In this document: piece by piece, positions 52,601 to 59,396 of the stretch
How the letters are laid out: every line of letters begins with the position of its first letter
Position numbering within the stretch: the first letter of the stretch is position 1
Assembly (NCBI GenBank): GCA_964631865.1
Contig: CAZWAK010000012.1
Coordinates: forward strand, 1 to 64,000
Reading direction: 5' to 3'
Length of the DNA: 64,000 nucleotides
DNA from: JAFDVL01 sp964631865
GTDB taxonomy: Bacteria; Acidobacteriota; Blastocatellia; RBC074
Notes under the pieces: generated by a model
Seen by the model: the letters and a program-made list of their open reading frames with translations, nothing else
Database searches by the model: none
What the model was told of the DNA's origin: nothing
Made by a program: the position numbers and the translations under genes

Positions 52601-52835
52601 TGGAGGAGGTGGCAATGCCGCGGCGCAGCCCGCTTCCGGCAATCAAGCGGCTGGACAAACCGCAGGCGCAGCGCAACCGGGGCAAGGCGGTGGTCAAGGC
52701 GGTGGTCAAGGCGGCGGGCGCGGTGGCTTTGGTGTGAGGCCTCCACTGGAGCCGGGCGTGTACCTCGTCAAGCTCACTGTGGACGGCAAAGAACTGACGA
52801 CCAAAGTCACGATTGAAGCCGACACGACAAAATAA
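49653..52835 (+). CDS. Exported BNR/sortilin (VPS10)-like beta-propeller protein
   Basis: 1060 residues from ATG 49653. A signal peptide (LQFLLVFCLVVSAPLNLLAQ) is followed by two sets of Asp-box/BNR repeats (STDAGKTFTHMG, TTDGGKNWTNI, SDDKGKTWVF, SLDRGETWTAVS, SKDGGVNWTNV, SLNGGQEWKRF), which form a sortilin-like propeller. Low-complexity insertions rich in Gly and Gln (about residues 308-330, 490-505 and 605-620, and near the C-terminus) separate the blades. The C-terminal region (SYHLKAAPSGEVKLTISDIT, GVYLVKLTVDGKELTTKV) is a FlgD/Ig-like beta domain. Members are often annotated as glycosyl hydrolases, but no catalytic residues can be pointed to; a binding or scaffold role is as likely. Confidence 0.85.
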   Translation: MQRKWQPLQFLLVFCLVVSAPLNLLAQVPGAAQTPPPPPINQSDDPLLKRFVFRGIGPASMGGRIDDFAVVESNPSTYYIAFATAGLWKTVNNGTTFEPVFDTYTTASVGDVAVCQSDPNIVWVGTGEPNNRQSSTFGDGIYKSTDAGKTFTHMGLRETQTIARVVIDPKDANTVYVAALGHLFGPNKERGIYKTTDGGKNWTNIKFINEDTGFTDIVIDPVDSKTLYAASYQRRRTAFGFNGGGPGTGLWKTTDAGKTWTKIEGNGLPEIMLGRIGIDVARSNPNILYAQIEVGTEMGTGVPAESANAPGGGQGGGGGFGGGGGGFGGQQNRPPDPKRSGLWRSDDKGKTWVFKSNENNRPMYYSQVRVDPTNPDIVYTGGLNFSRSTDGGKTFKNLSGVAHPDHHAIWIDPKDNKHVMVGNDGGLDVSYDQGETFDFINTIAAAQFYAVSADMRKPYYVCGGLQDNGSWCGPSAIRTSGGFGGGGGGGAGITNAEWYRVGGGDGFYTLQDPTDHTIVYAESQNGATNRIDLKTGQTRSIRPRAAQRPRGGPMGGAPAAAATPPQPATTTQGGQEQMPATRRLDQGGGQAGDQQAQMIAMMQAMGMGFGGGNPLQSNIVPAPPAGEAYRFNWSTPIMLSPHNPRTVYLGANKLFRSLDRGETWTAVSGDLTKQIDRRKESIMGVAGDKPMASKHDGYANNSNITVIGESPVLPGVLWVGTDDGNVHVSKDGGVNWTNVVANINGAPKGYVQVSRVEPSHFEAGTCYVTIDNHRNDDWKPYVFVTKDYGATWNSIANNLPAFGNVNVIREDAKNKDLLFVGTELGVYVSLNGGQEWKRFMTGLPMVRVDDLIIHPRDNDVIVGTHGRGIYICDDISPLQQMNDKTMAADVHLFDVRPGTNWFNDITLSRFSGGQKIYRGTNAPQGTAISYHLKAAPSGEVKLTISDITGKVVRTLTLETTKDVGLNRVQWNLRGDLPPRPAGFGGGGNAAAQPASGNQAAGQTAGAAQPGQGGGQGGGQGGGRGGFGVRPPLEPGVYLVKLTVDGKELTTKVTIEADTTK

Positions 52836-52902
52836 CCGATCACCCATCTTGACTTGAGGCAGGGGAGTTTGAGTACGCGCTTGAACTCCCCTGTTTGATT
52901 CT

Positions 52903-53985
52903 ATGAAGCAACGACTCATCATTTTTCTATTGGTTCTCTGCGCCGTTCCCGCCTTCGCGCAAGGCAATCGCGCGACGAATTATCCTGCGCCCATCGAAGG
53001 CGATCACCTCGTGCGCGGCTTTCAATTCGAGAGCGGCGAAGCGTTGGTCGAAGTCAAATTGCATTACCGCACGCTTGGCACGCTCGAACGCGATGCTGCC
53101 GGGCGGGCGCGCAACGCCGTCTTGATTCTGCACGGCACAGGCGGTTCCGGCTCAAACTTCCTGTCGGCGCAATTCGCGGGCGTGTTGTTTGGCGCGGGGC
53201 AACTGCTCGATGCGACGAAATATTTCATCATCCTGCCGGACAATGTCGGGCACGGGAAATCGTCGAAGCCGAGCGATGGCTTACGCGCGAAGTTTCCGCA
53301 TTACACCTACAACGACATGGTCAGGCTGCAACATCGGCTGCTCAACGAAAAACTCGGCGTAAATCATTTGCGCCTCGTGATGGGCACTTCGATGGGCGGG
53401 ATGCACACGTGGGTGTGGGGCGAGATGTTTCCCGATTTTATGGACGCGCTGATGCCGCTTGCGAGCCTGCCGGTGCAGATCGCCGGGCGCAATCGGTTCA
53501 TGCGGCGGATGGTGATTGACCCGATCAAAAACGACCCCGATTGGCAGGGTGGCGAATACAAAACCCAGCCTGTGCGCGGGCTGACGACGGCGATTTACAC
53601 GTTGCTGTTTATGAGCAGCACGCCGCTCGAATGGTACAAACAAGCGCCGACGCGCGAAGCTGCCGACAAGATGTTCGATCAAATGGTGCGACAACGTTTG
53701 GCCACAACGGACGCGAACGACATGCTCTATCAATTCGATTCCTCGCGCGAATACGACCCCGCGCCGCAGCTTGAGAAAATTCAAGCGCCGCTCATCGCCA
53801 TCAACTCCGCCGACGATCAAGTCAATCCGCCGGAGCAGGGCATTCTCGAACGCGAAATCAAACGCGTGAAGCGCGGCAAGTTTGTGCTGATCCCGATTAG
53901 TGAGCGCACGCGCGGACACGGCACACATTCGCTGCCCGCACTGTGGAAAGAACATTTGGCCGAACTGCTTGAAACTTCAAAATAG
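52903..53985 (+). CDS. Exported alpha/beta hydrolase, homoserine O-acetyltransferase (MetX)-like
   Basis: 360 residues with a signal peptide (LIIFLLVLCAVPAFAQ). The fold follows MetX: YRTLGTLERD, NAVLILHGTGGSGSNF, DNVGHGKSSKP, nucleophile Ser163 in MGTSMGGMHTW, then Asp in INSADDQVNP and His in GHGTHSLP. MetX itself is cytoplasmic and acetylates homoserine; export of this protein makes that role unlikely, so it is probably an esterase or acyltransferase on the outside. It begins 67 bases after the BNR protein and may be co-transcribed. Confidence 0.88.
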   Translation: MKQRLIIFLLVLCAVPAFAQGNRATNYPAPIEGDHLVRGFQFESGEALVEVKLHYRTLGTLERDAAGRARNAVLILHGTGGSGSNFLSAQFAGVLFGAGQLLDATKYFIILPDNVGHGKSSKPSDGLRAKFPHYTYNDMVRLQHRLLNEKLGVNHLRLVMGTSMGGMHTWVWGEMFPDFMDALMPLASLPVQIAGRNRFMRRMVIDPIKNDPDWQGGEYKTQPVRGLTTAIYTLLFMSSTPLEWYKQAPTREAADKMFDQMVRQRLATTDANDMLYQFDSSREYDPAPQLEKIQAPLIAINSADDQVNPPEQGILEREIKRVKRGKFVLIPISERTRGHGTHSLPALWKEHLAELLETSK

Positions 53986-54075
53986 GAAGAAGGAAAAATA
54001 ATTGAGAATTACTGCGCTTTGATGGAGCAGCGTGCTATTGGTTTGACTGACTGAGGCTAAGGACAGGGGCGAAGC

Positions 54076-56031
54076 TTACGGGAGTAACACGGGGTGCATG
54101 GCGGCAGTGTTATCACCCAAAACGGTGTTGGTTGCCCGGAGCCATCCATCGGGGGAAGCTGTGCCATCGGCCATAACGATGCCATCGGCCATGACGATGC
54201 CATCGGCCATGACAATCCCGCTGGCAAGGGACACCCCGTCGGCCATCACGATGCCGCTGACCGCGAGCGTGCCATCGGCCATCACGATGCCTGTGTTGAG
54301 CAAGGCTCCCTGGCTGGTTGACACGCCCCCCCCAACCAGCCCCGCCGTTTGGCGCAACGTTCCATTAACCAGCATCGTGGCATCCGCCAAGACCAGACCG
54401 GGGGAATACATGCCGTGCCAGTTTTGCATCAGCCTGCTGCCGTAGAGAAAACAATAATTGGTAATCACGCCCTGGCCCCAAGCACAGGTTTCGCCCGCCA
54501 TCTGGCTGGCTTGTGGGCTAGGCAAGTTGCCGTTCAGCAGGCTGGTTCCATTGACCAGCAGAAAGGCATTCGGTTTGATCAACTGAGCCATGCGCACCGC
54601 GCCGTCAACATTGAGTAAGCCTGCGCCTTGTTCCAGCGTATTGAAGCCTCTGAGCGGTTGCGCCGTGTACATCAAAATCGCTTTGACGAGTCCGGGCGTG
54701 AGCGTCGGATTGGCTTGTAACAACAGGGCGGCTGCGCCTGCGACGAGGGGCGCGGACATCGAAGTGCCGCTCAGGTACATCGTCTTGTTGACGCGGACCG
54801 CAGTCGCCTCAGTGTCCAGTTCGGGGTAAAGCTGAATCAGCGTGTTCGGGGTAGAACCGGAAGTCGAGCCGAGCGATTGCGCCGCGATCAGTTTATTGCC
54901 GGGCGCGACGAGATCGGGTTTGATGAGGTTATCGTAGTGGCGGACGCCTTGCGCATCTGTCCAGTACCCGCGCGTCGGCCCGCGCGAACTGAACGTCGTC
55001 ACACCATCATCCGACCGTCGAATCGTGCCGAAGGTATTGGCTGCGCCCACCGTGATGACCGAAGGATCAATGCCGGGCGAGTTGATGCCGCCATAGATTT
55101 TATGACCCGCCGCATCTTTCCCCAGATTGCCCGCCGCTGCTACAACTACGATGCCAGCATTATACGCACGCCGGGCGGCCAGACAGAGCGGGTCGTCTTT
55201 GTAGCTGTCTACGGGCGCGGTTCCCAAACTCAAATTGATGACGCGGATGTTGTAGGCCAATTTATTTTGAATGCACCAATCCAGCGCGGCAATGACGGTG
55301 CTGGCCCTCCCGCGTCCATTGGCATCCAGCACGCGCAAATTCAGCAAGTCCGCGTTAGGGGCAATGCCCGTGTATGCGCCTTCCGCAAAGGCTTCCGCGC
55401 CGCCCGCTAACGTCGCCACGTGGCTGCCGTGTCCGTAGATGTCCTCATTGAGCAGATTCGCGCCGGTAAAATCTCGACTGGCGACGACGCTGGTGGTTTT
55501 GCTGCGCGCGAACAGGTTGTGGGCGGAATAAATGCCGCTGTCAATCACGGCGATGCCGATGCCGCGCCCATCGAGGGTCGTGGGGTTCAAGCGGTTGCGA
55601 ATTTGCGCCGCGCCGGTCGTCTCTTCCAGCAAGCCAGTCGGGCGCACTTCACGATCCGGGGCGATGTATTCGACATTGGCGTCGGCTTCCAGTTCACGCA
55701 TTTTGCCCAGTGATAATTCGGCGCTCAGCAGGTTGAATGACCTGTATGTCTGCCGCACTTTTCCCCCCAGCATCGCCAGCTTGTTCGGCACGGCGGTGCG
55801 CGGCGCGGCGGCTTTGGGACGCACCAGGATGCGACGCAATTGTTGTGCGGCGGTGCCGCCCTTTTGTACGCGCGCCACTTCTTTATCAAGGTCTGCCGCC
55901 ATTTTTTTCCGCGCGGTGGTGCTGAAGCTGATGGATTGCGCCTGCGCCTGGAGGAAAGTCGCGGGGACGCATAACAGCGCCAGTAAAATGAGCGCGGTGA
56001 ATTTCCTGAGCATCGGATGAAGTCCAGTCAT
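54076..56031 (-). CDS. Exported subtilase (S8) with C-terminal GIVMADG repeats
   Basis: 651 residues; ATG 56031 has AGGA upstream, ATG 56013 is the alternative. Signal peptide (LILLALLCVPATFLQAQAQ), I9-like propeptide (about 50-130), then catalytic Asp164 (AVIDSGIYSAHN), His201 (YGHGSHVATLAG) and Ser424 (SGTSMSAP). After the domain comes LEQGAGLLNVDGAVRMAQLI, a segment with WGQGVITNY, and five GIVMADG copies (581-623) ending in LRATNTVLGDN. The repeat resembles the GIAVTGAD repeat of the 45090-48044 protease, but is at the opposite end. A decayed copy of this C-terminal module is at 58027-58714. Confidence 0.9.
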   Translation of the reverse strand: MTGLHPMLRKFTALILLALLCVPATFLQAQAQSISFSTTARKKMAADLDKEVARVQKGGTAAQQLRRILVRPKAAAPRTAVPNKLAMLGGKVRQTYRSFNLLSAELSLGKMRELEADANVEYIAPDREVRPTGLLEETTGAAQIRNRLNPTTLDGRGIGIAVIDSGIYSAHNLFARSKTTSVVASRDFTGANLLNEDIYGHGSHVATLAGGAEAFAEGAYTGIAPNADLLNLRVLDANGRGRASTVIAALDWCIQNKLAYNIRVINLSLGTAPVDSYKDDPLCLAARRAYNAGIVVVAAAGNLGKDAAGHKIYGGINSPGIDPSVITVGAANTFGTIRRSDDGVTTFSSRGPTRGYWTDAQGVRHYDNLIKPDLVAPGNKLIAAQSLGSTSGSTPNTLIQLYPELDTEATAVRVNKTMYLSGTSMSAPLVAGAAALLLQANPTLTPGLVKAILMYTAQPLRGFNTLEQGAGLLNVDGAVRMAQLIKPNAFLLVNGTSLLNGNLPSPQASQMAGETCAWGQGVITNYCFLYGSRLMQNWHGMYSPGLVLADATMLVNGTLRQTAGLVGGGVSTSQGALLNTGIVMADGTLAVSGIVMADGVSLASGIVMADGIVMADGIVMADGTASPDGWLRATNTVLGDNTAAMHPVLLP

Positions 56032-56342
56032 AGCGATAATCCTGCTGACGCAAACTGATGTTCGCGCTTGCTGCCAATTCCGTTGTCACGCCCAACAGCC
56101 TTGATCTCATCGCGGTAACAACTCAACCCCTATTCACAGGCAATAGTAGTCAGACACAGGAAAGCGCGAATCCGCCTCCGTTCGCAGAAAAACCTACAGG
56201 GCGTGTTACTTGTGAACAGACCAAGTCCCGCAGCTTCACAAGAGGATGCCATGACGATGGCGCACCGCCGCGCTGTCGGGCAAAGCATCAGAAGTTATTT
56301 GAGAAGTTGAGCCGGTCGGGGTGGGTCAGGTAGCTTTTGGGG
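56032..56342. other. Intergenic region beside the transposase relic
   Basis: This stretch between the subtilase start and the transposase relic holds no gene I can recognise. It is the likely place of the subtilase promoter and of the left end of the mobile element, but no terminal inverted repeat could be matched. Confidence 0.4.
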
Positions 56343-56679
56343 ATGAAGCACAAAACCTATCGCACCAATGTCACCGACCGGGCCTGGGATTGTCTCAAAG
56401 ATGAATTTCCGCCCGCAAAACCGGGCGGGCGCAAACGCACCACAGATTTGCGCCAGGTCGTCAATGCCAGCTTTTATGGAGGACAACGGCATCAAGTAGG
56501 ATGCCTTGCCACACGACTTCCCGCCCAAAGGCACAGTCTTTCACTACTTCAACCCCTGGCGTAAGAGCGGCCTCTGGAAGCGCATTAACGACAAGCTGCG
56601 CACGCAGTTACGACAAAAAATGGGGCGGCATAAACATCCGCCCGCTGGGTGGTTGGATTCGCAGAGCGTCAAAAGCACT
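56343..56679 (+). pseudogene. IS5-family transposase remnant
   Basis: From ATG 56343 the frame reads MKHKTYRTNVTDRAWDCLKD, PPAKPGGRKRTTDLRQVVNA and SFY, the N-terminus of IS5-type transposases. The usual LLRTGCQWR segment is missing or garbled; the match resumes in another frame at about 56506 with LPHDFPPKGTVFHYFNPWRK, then GLWKRINDKLRTQLR and DSQSVKST. Nothing of the DDE catalytic core after that point is present. It is therefore a frameshifted, truncated relic. Confidence 0.8.
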
Positions 56680-56912
56680 CCAGTGCCGGGCGTGAGCCGT
56701 GCGCAGAATGCCGTTGGTGGTTTGCTCGGCGGCGGCGCGTTCGACAGCCTTCAGTACCGCGATGTCGGTTTGGTGATTGATATGACGCCGACCGTTTCCA
56801 ACGCGACACGACGGAACTGCGGTTCGGACGCAATGCCGTGCAGTTCAATCCCGTCCACGCCCAAGTGCAGATCGGAAAGCAGGCGATCAAGCGGTCAGAT
56901 TAGAAATAACGT
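56680..56912 (+). pseudogene. Possible secretin-like gene fragment fused to the transposase relic
   Basis: In frame with the second transposase piece the sequence goes on as SRAQNAVGGLLGGGAFDS then LQYRDVGLVIDMTPTV. The stretch YRDVGLVIDMTP resembles the conserved part of secretin channel domains. A shift later the reading becomes ELRFGRNAVQFNPVHAQVQI and stops at 56910-56912. The match is short and the assignment weak. Confidence 0.3.
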
Positions 56913-56975
56913 TCCGCGATCAGCTTTTGATCGCCCTGATTTCCTGCCCGCAAAACTACAATCTTGAAGAGAAAA

Positions 56976-57020
56976 AGCAGAAAGCCAGGTGGGAACCTCA
57001 TCGCGTTCCCACCTGGCTTT
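56976..57020 (-). terminator. Intrinsic terminator of the PEP-CTERM gene
   Basis: A perfect 16-bp stem AAAGCCAGGTGGGAAC (56981-56996) with GTTCCCACCTGGCTTT (57005-57020). On the minus strand a CTGCTTTTTC tract follows. Confidence 0.85.
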
Positions 57021-57041
57021 GCTTTTGACTTGACCGCAACG

Positions 57042-57701
57042 TTACGCGGCTTTTTTGTTGCGCCGCCGCCACGCCGGGACAAGACCGAATAAGCTGCTGC
57101 CCACCAACAACAATGTCGCAGGTTCGGGGACTTCCGCCGGAGGCGGAGGCGTGCCGCCTTTCGTTACGACGCCAATCGGTTTTTCGCTACAGCCATCGGG
57201 CAAGCTGGTGAGGTGAATCATCGTCACATCCAACGTAATGCCGTTGGTGAGCGGCGAACTCAACGTCAGCGTTAACGTACCGCCTTCGCCGGGCTTCAGG
57301 CGATTGTTGTTGCCGTTGCCGGATGCGCCCGCTTCAAAGTTGCCGACCCCGCCGCCCTTCGTCGCATAGCTCCAGGTCGCACCTGACGGCAGATGGGAAA
57401 AGATCGCGGAAGTTGTGGCTAAATTGGGCGAGGTATTGAAGCCGATGGCGGACAAAAACGTGTCGCTCGTCGAAGTATTCAAAAACGAAATGGTCAACGT
57501 TTTGCCGTCGCCGCTCAAGGCAAATGTGGCGGTCGCTTGCCCGGCTGCGCCAAACGTCGAAGTGTAATTCAACGTCGCACTCGCGCCCGGATTCAGCGTC
57601 ACCGATTCGGCGCGGGCCGTCCCTGACAGACAAGCAAGCGCGCAGAGCAGAGCCGCCCACGAAACGAGAATTGGTAATTTGTTTTTCAGTAGCCAGTTCA
57701 T
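57042..57701 (-). CDS. PEP-CTERM sorting-domain protein
   Basis: 219 residues from ATG 57701 with AGGAGA 7 bases upstream. A signal peptide (LPILVSWAALLCALACLSG) ends near ARA. The mature part is a beta-rich, Thr/Ser/Gly domain (LNPGASATLNYTSTFG, LSGDGKTLTISFLNTSTS) and the C-terminus is VPEPATLLLVGSSLFG then a basic tail WRRRNKKAA, the PEP-CTERM sorting signal. Such proteins are processed by an exosortase and delivered to the exterior, often with exopolysaccharide. The exosortase itself is not in this window. A perfect palindrome sits in its leader. Confidence 0.9.
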   Translation of the reverse strand: MNWLLKNKLPILVSWAALLCALACLSGTARAESVTLNPGASATLNYTSTFGAAGQATATFALSGDGKTLTISFLNTSTSDTFLSAIGFNTSPNLATTSAIFSHLPSGATWSYATKGGGVGNFEAGASGNGNNNRLKPGEGGTLTLTLSSPLTNGITLDVTMIHLTSLPDGCSEKPIGVVTKGGTPPPPAEVPEPATLLLVGSSLFGLVPAWRRRNKKAA

Positions 57702-57720
57702 ACGAAATCTCCTAAAAATT

Positions 57721-57735
57721 TTGCACGTGGTGCAA
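57721..57735. promoter_or_regulatory. Palindrome in the PEP-CTERM leader, possible operator
   Basis: TTGCACGTGGTGCAA: perfect 6-base arms around GTG, 20 bases upstream of the PEP-CTERM ATG and just ahead of its ribosome binding site. The position fits an operator. No sigma-54 box with the correct spacing was found. Confidence 0.4.
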
Positions 57736-58026
57736 GCGGCAAGTCGGGCAGCCTGGCTTTTGACAGCGCAGTAAAACGCGGAGCAAAAGACTAATAGTAG
57801 CAATGAGGACGGCCTTCCAGCTTGCCCACTGCGGAGCATCTTGCGGCTGGTCTGTGCGGATTTTGTTGCGATCCGTTGGTTCCTTTCTCACGCGCGCAAT
57901 TTGAATTCCCCACTGTTTCCACTTGTCACAGCAATCATCAGACACTCGTCATTTTTCCTGCACATTTGCGCAGTTCAAGCCGTCCGTCAGCACCCGAAGT
58001 GCATAGGAGTTTGTGAGATTCTCATT
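57736..58026. other. Divergent spacer without a recognised gene
   Basis: The rest of the gap between the PEP-CTERM gene and the decayed subtilase-tail gene. It holds a TTGACA (57769-57774, plus strand) with no good -10 at the right distance. The right side has AGGAG 16 bases before ATG 58027, too distant for a normal ribosome site. Confidence 0.4.
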
Positions 58027-58714
58027 ATGAGGAACGTCATTTCCCTCACCTTGGCAATCCTATTTGGTCTGCCCAGTATGACTTTTCAGGCGACTGCGCA
58101 AACGCAACCGCTCAAGAATTTCAATATGCTCGAACAGGGCGCGGGGCAATTGAATGTGGAGGGCGCGGTGCGCCTGGCGAAACTCGTCAAGACCACCTTG
58201 CCCACGACGGTCGGCAGCGCCCTGCTCACCGCCGCGTTACCCACGCAATCCAGCACCATTAGCGGAACCACTTTCCTTTGGGGGCAAGGCGTCATTACGA
58301 ATTATGGCTTCTTGTCGGGCAGCGGGCTGATGCAATATTGGCAGAGCGTTTATGCGACGGGTGCGATCCTGGGCGATGCGACGACCTATGCCAACAGCAA
58401 CTTCAGTCTCGTGGCTGGCAAAACCTCCACCGGCATCAGCCTGAAATCCGGAGCCTTCACGATCAACGGCACGGGCGACATTCTCGGCGACAGCGTCAAT
58501 ACGACGTTTGCCAGCGGTGCTTGGTGATGGCGTGATCTTGGGCGACGGCACAGTCTTGGGCGACGGCACGACGCGCGCCGATACGTCGTTGCAACCGGCT
58601 TCTGTTGTTTTGGGCCATGACACCGATTGCATGCAACCGGGAACTTCGACTTCCAGCTCCTCGCTCAACACCGCGTCAAGCACGACATCCTCGGCGAAAT
58701 CAACGATGCAATAG
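58027..58714 (+). pseudogene. Decayed subtilase C-terminal module with its own signal peptide (frameshifted)
   Basis: The first frame (58027-58527) starts with a signal peptide (NVISLTLAILFGLPSMTFQA), then directly NMLEQGAGQLNVEGAVRLAK, matching the part of the 54076-56031 protease after its catalytic domain. WGQGVITNYGFLSGS and YATGAILGDATT follow the same template. At TTFASGAW it stops, but the next frame continues as VLGDGVILGDGTVLGDGT and VVLGHDTDCM, the expected repeat and end. This implies a 2-base loss or 1-base gain near 58515. The catalytic domain is absent: the signal peptide end and the TAQ-PL-FN joint are fused, pointing to internal deletion. Confidence 0.75.
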
Positions 58715-58744
58715 GCACCTCCCAACAAGATAAGGATCGTTGTT

Positions 58745-59173
58745 ATGACATCACAAATGGCTTTCCAAACAGAGTGTGCCCAAAAGCAGGCAGAATTCGC
58801 CCTGATGATGGTGCGGGAGTTGGACGAACTCGACTATCGGCTGGCCCTGACGTTGCTGGCTGGGCATCCGCTCGCAGGCGTGCATCTGGAATCGCTCATT
58901 GCCGATCACGGTCTCACGCCGCCTGCGTTGCGGGGCCGTTTCTATGGCTGCTTCGAGCAGGACGAACTCAAAGGGATGGCGTTGCTCGGTCATCAAATCA
59001 TGTTCTGTGCGCCAGACGCCGCCCTCCCGCATTTTGCCCGTCTGGCCGCGGACGCCGGGCTTCGTACTTCGGTCATCTTTGGCCCGCGCGCCCAGGTCGA
59101 ACTTTTCTGGCAACATTACGCCGCGCAGGGACGCGCGCCGCACGAATATGCAACCCAACGAATGGCACGATGA
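58745..59173 (+). CDS. Truncated N-terminal domain of a GNAT-like (DUF4081-type) protein
   Basis: 142 residues from ATG 58745 with AAGGA upstream. The sequence ELDYRLALTLLAGHPLAGVH, ALRGRFYGCFEQDELKGMAL, LLGHQIMFCAPDAALPHFAR and IFGPRAQVELFWQHYAAQG follows the N-terminal domain that precedes an acetyltransferase domain in a group of GNAT proteins. The acetyltransferase half is missing: the frame stops after EYATQRMAR. Either the gene is a remnant or a stand-alone domain. No co-factor-binding motif is present. The identification is from memory of the family pattern and is moderate. Confidence 0.55.
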   Translation: MTSQMAFQTECAQKQAEFALMMVRELDELDYRLALTLLAGHPLAGVHLESLIADHGLTPPALRGRFYGCFEQDELKGMALLGHQIMFCAPDAALPHFARLAADAGLRTSVIFGPRAQVELFWQHYAAQGRAPHEYATQRMAR

Positions 59174-59174
59174 A

Positions 59175-59324
59175 ATGAACCTCAAACGCTACCGCAAGGC
59201 GATGGAAACGGTCCATTCGCAAAGGGAGAAAATGGGCTTGCAACGCTTGCACGCGCGCACTAATGAGGGCTTTGAAATTAAGGTTCAGGCGTCACTCTTC
59301 GCCCTTTCGCTGGCCAACTTATAA
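59175..59324 (+). CDS. Short basic ORF, doubtful
   Basis: ATG 59175 to TAA 59324 encodes 49 residues (MNLKRYRKAMETVHSQREKM onward), starting 1 base after the preceding stop. It is rich in Lys, Arg and Glu and has a leucine-rich end (SLFALSLANL). The tight spacing suggests coupling, but there is no family match, and it may be a chance frame in a decaying region. Confidence 0.3.
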   Translation: MNLKRYRKAMETVHSQREKMGLQRLHARTNEGFEIKVQASLFALSLANL

Positions 59325-59396
59325 CTAGCAATCACGGTACTCCTCTCTGTGAATCTCTGTGCCGCCTCTGTGTCTCTCTGGTGAAAGAAAATTGTT

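Noticed and set aside
57701..57800. Sigma-54 promoter for the PEP-CTERM gene
   Set aside because: GG and GC elements are present on the minus strand, but the spacing is 11 bases between them, not the required 10.
58525..58527. TGA at the end of the first frame of the decayed subtilase tail as a second selenocysteine codon
   Set aside because: No Cys is found at this place in the related protein, and the similarity continues in a different frame, so a frameshift explains it.
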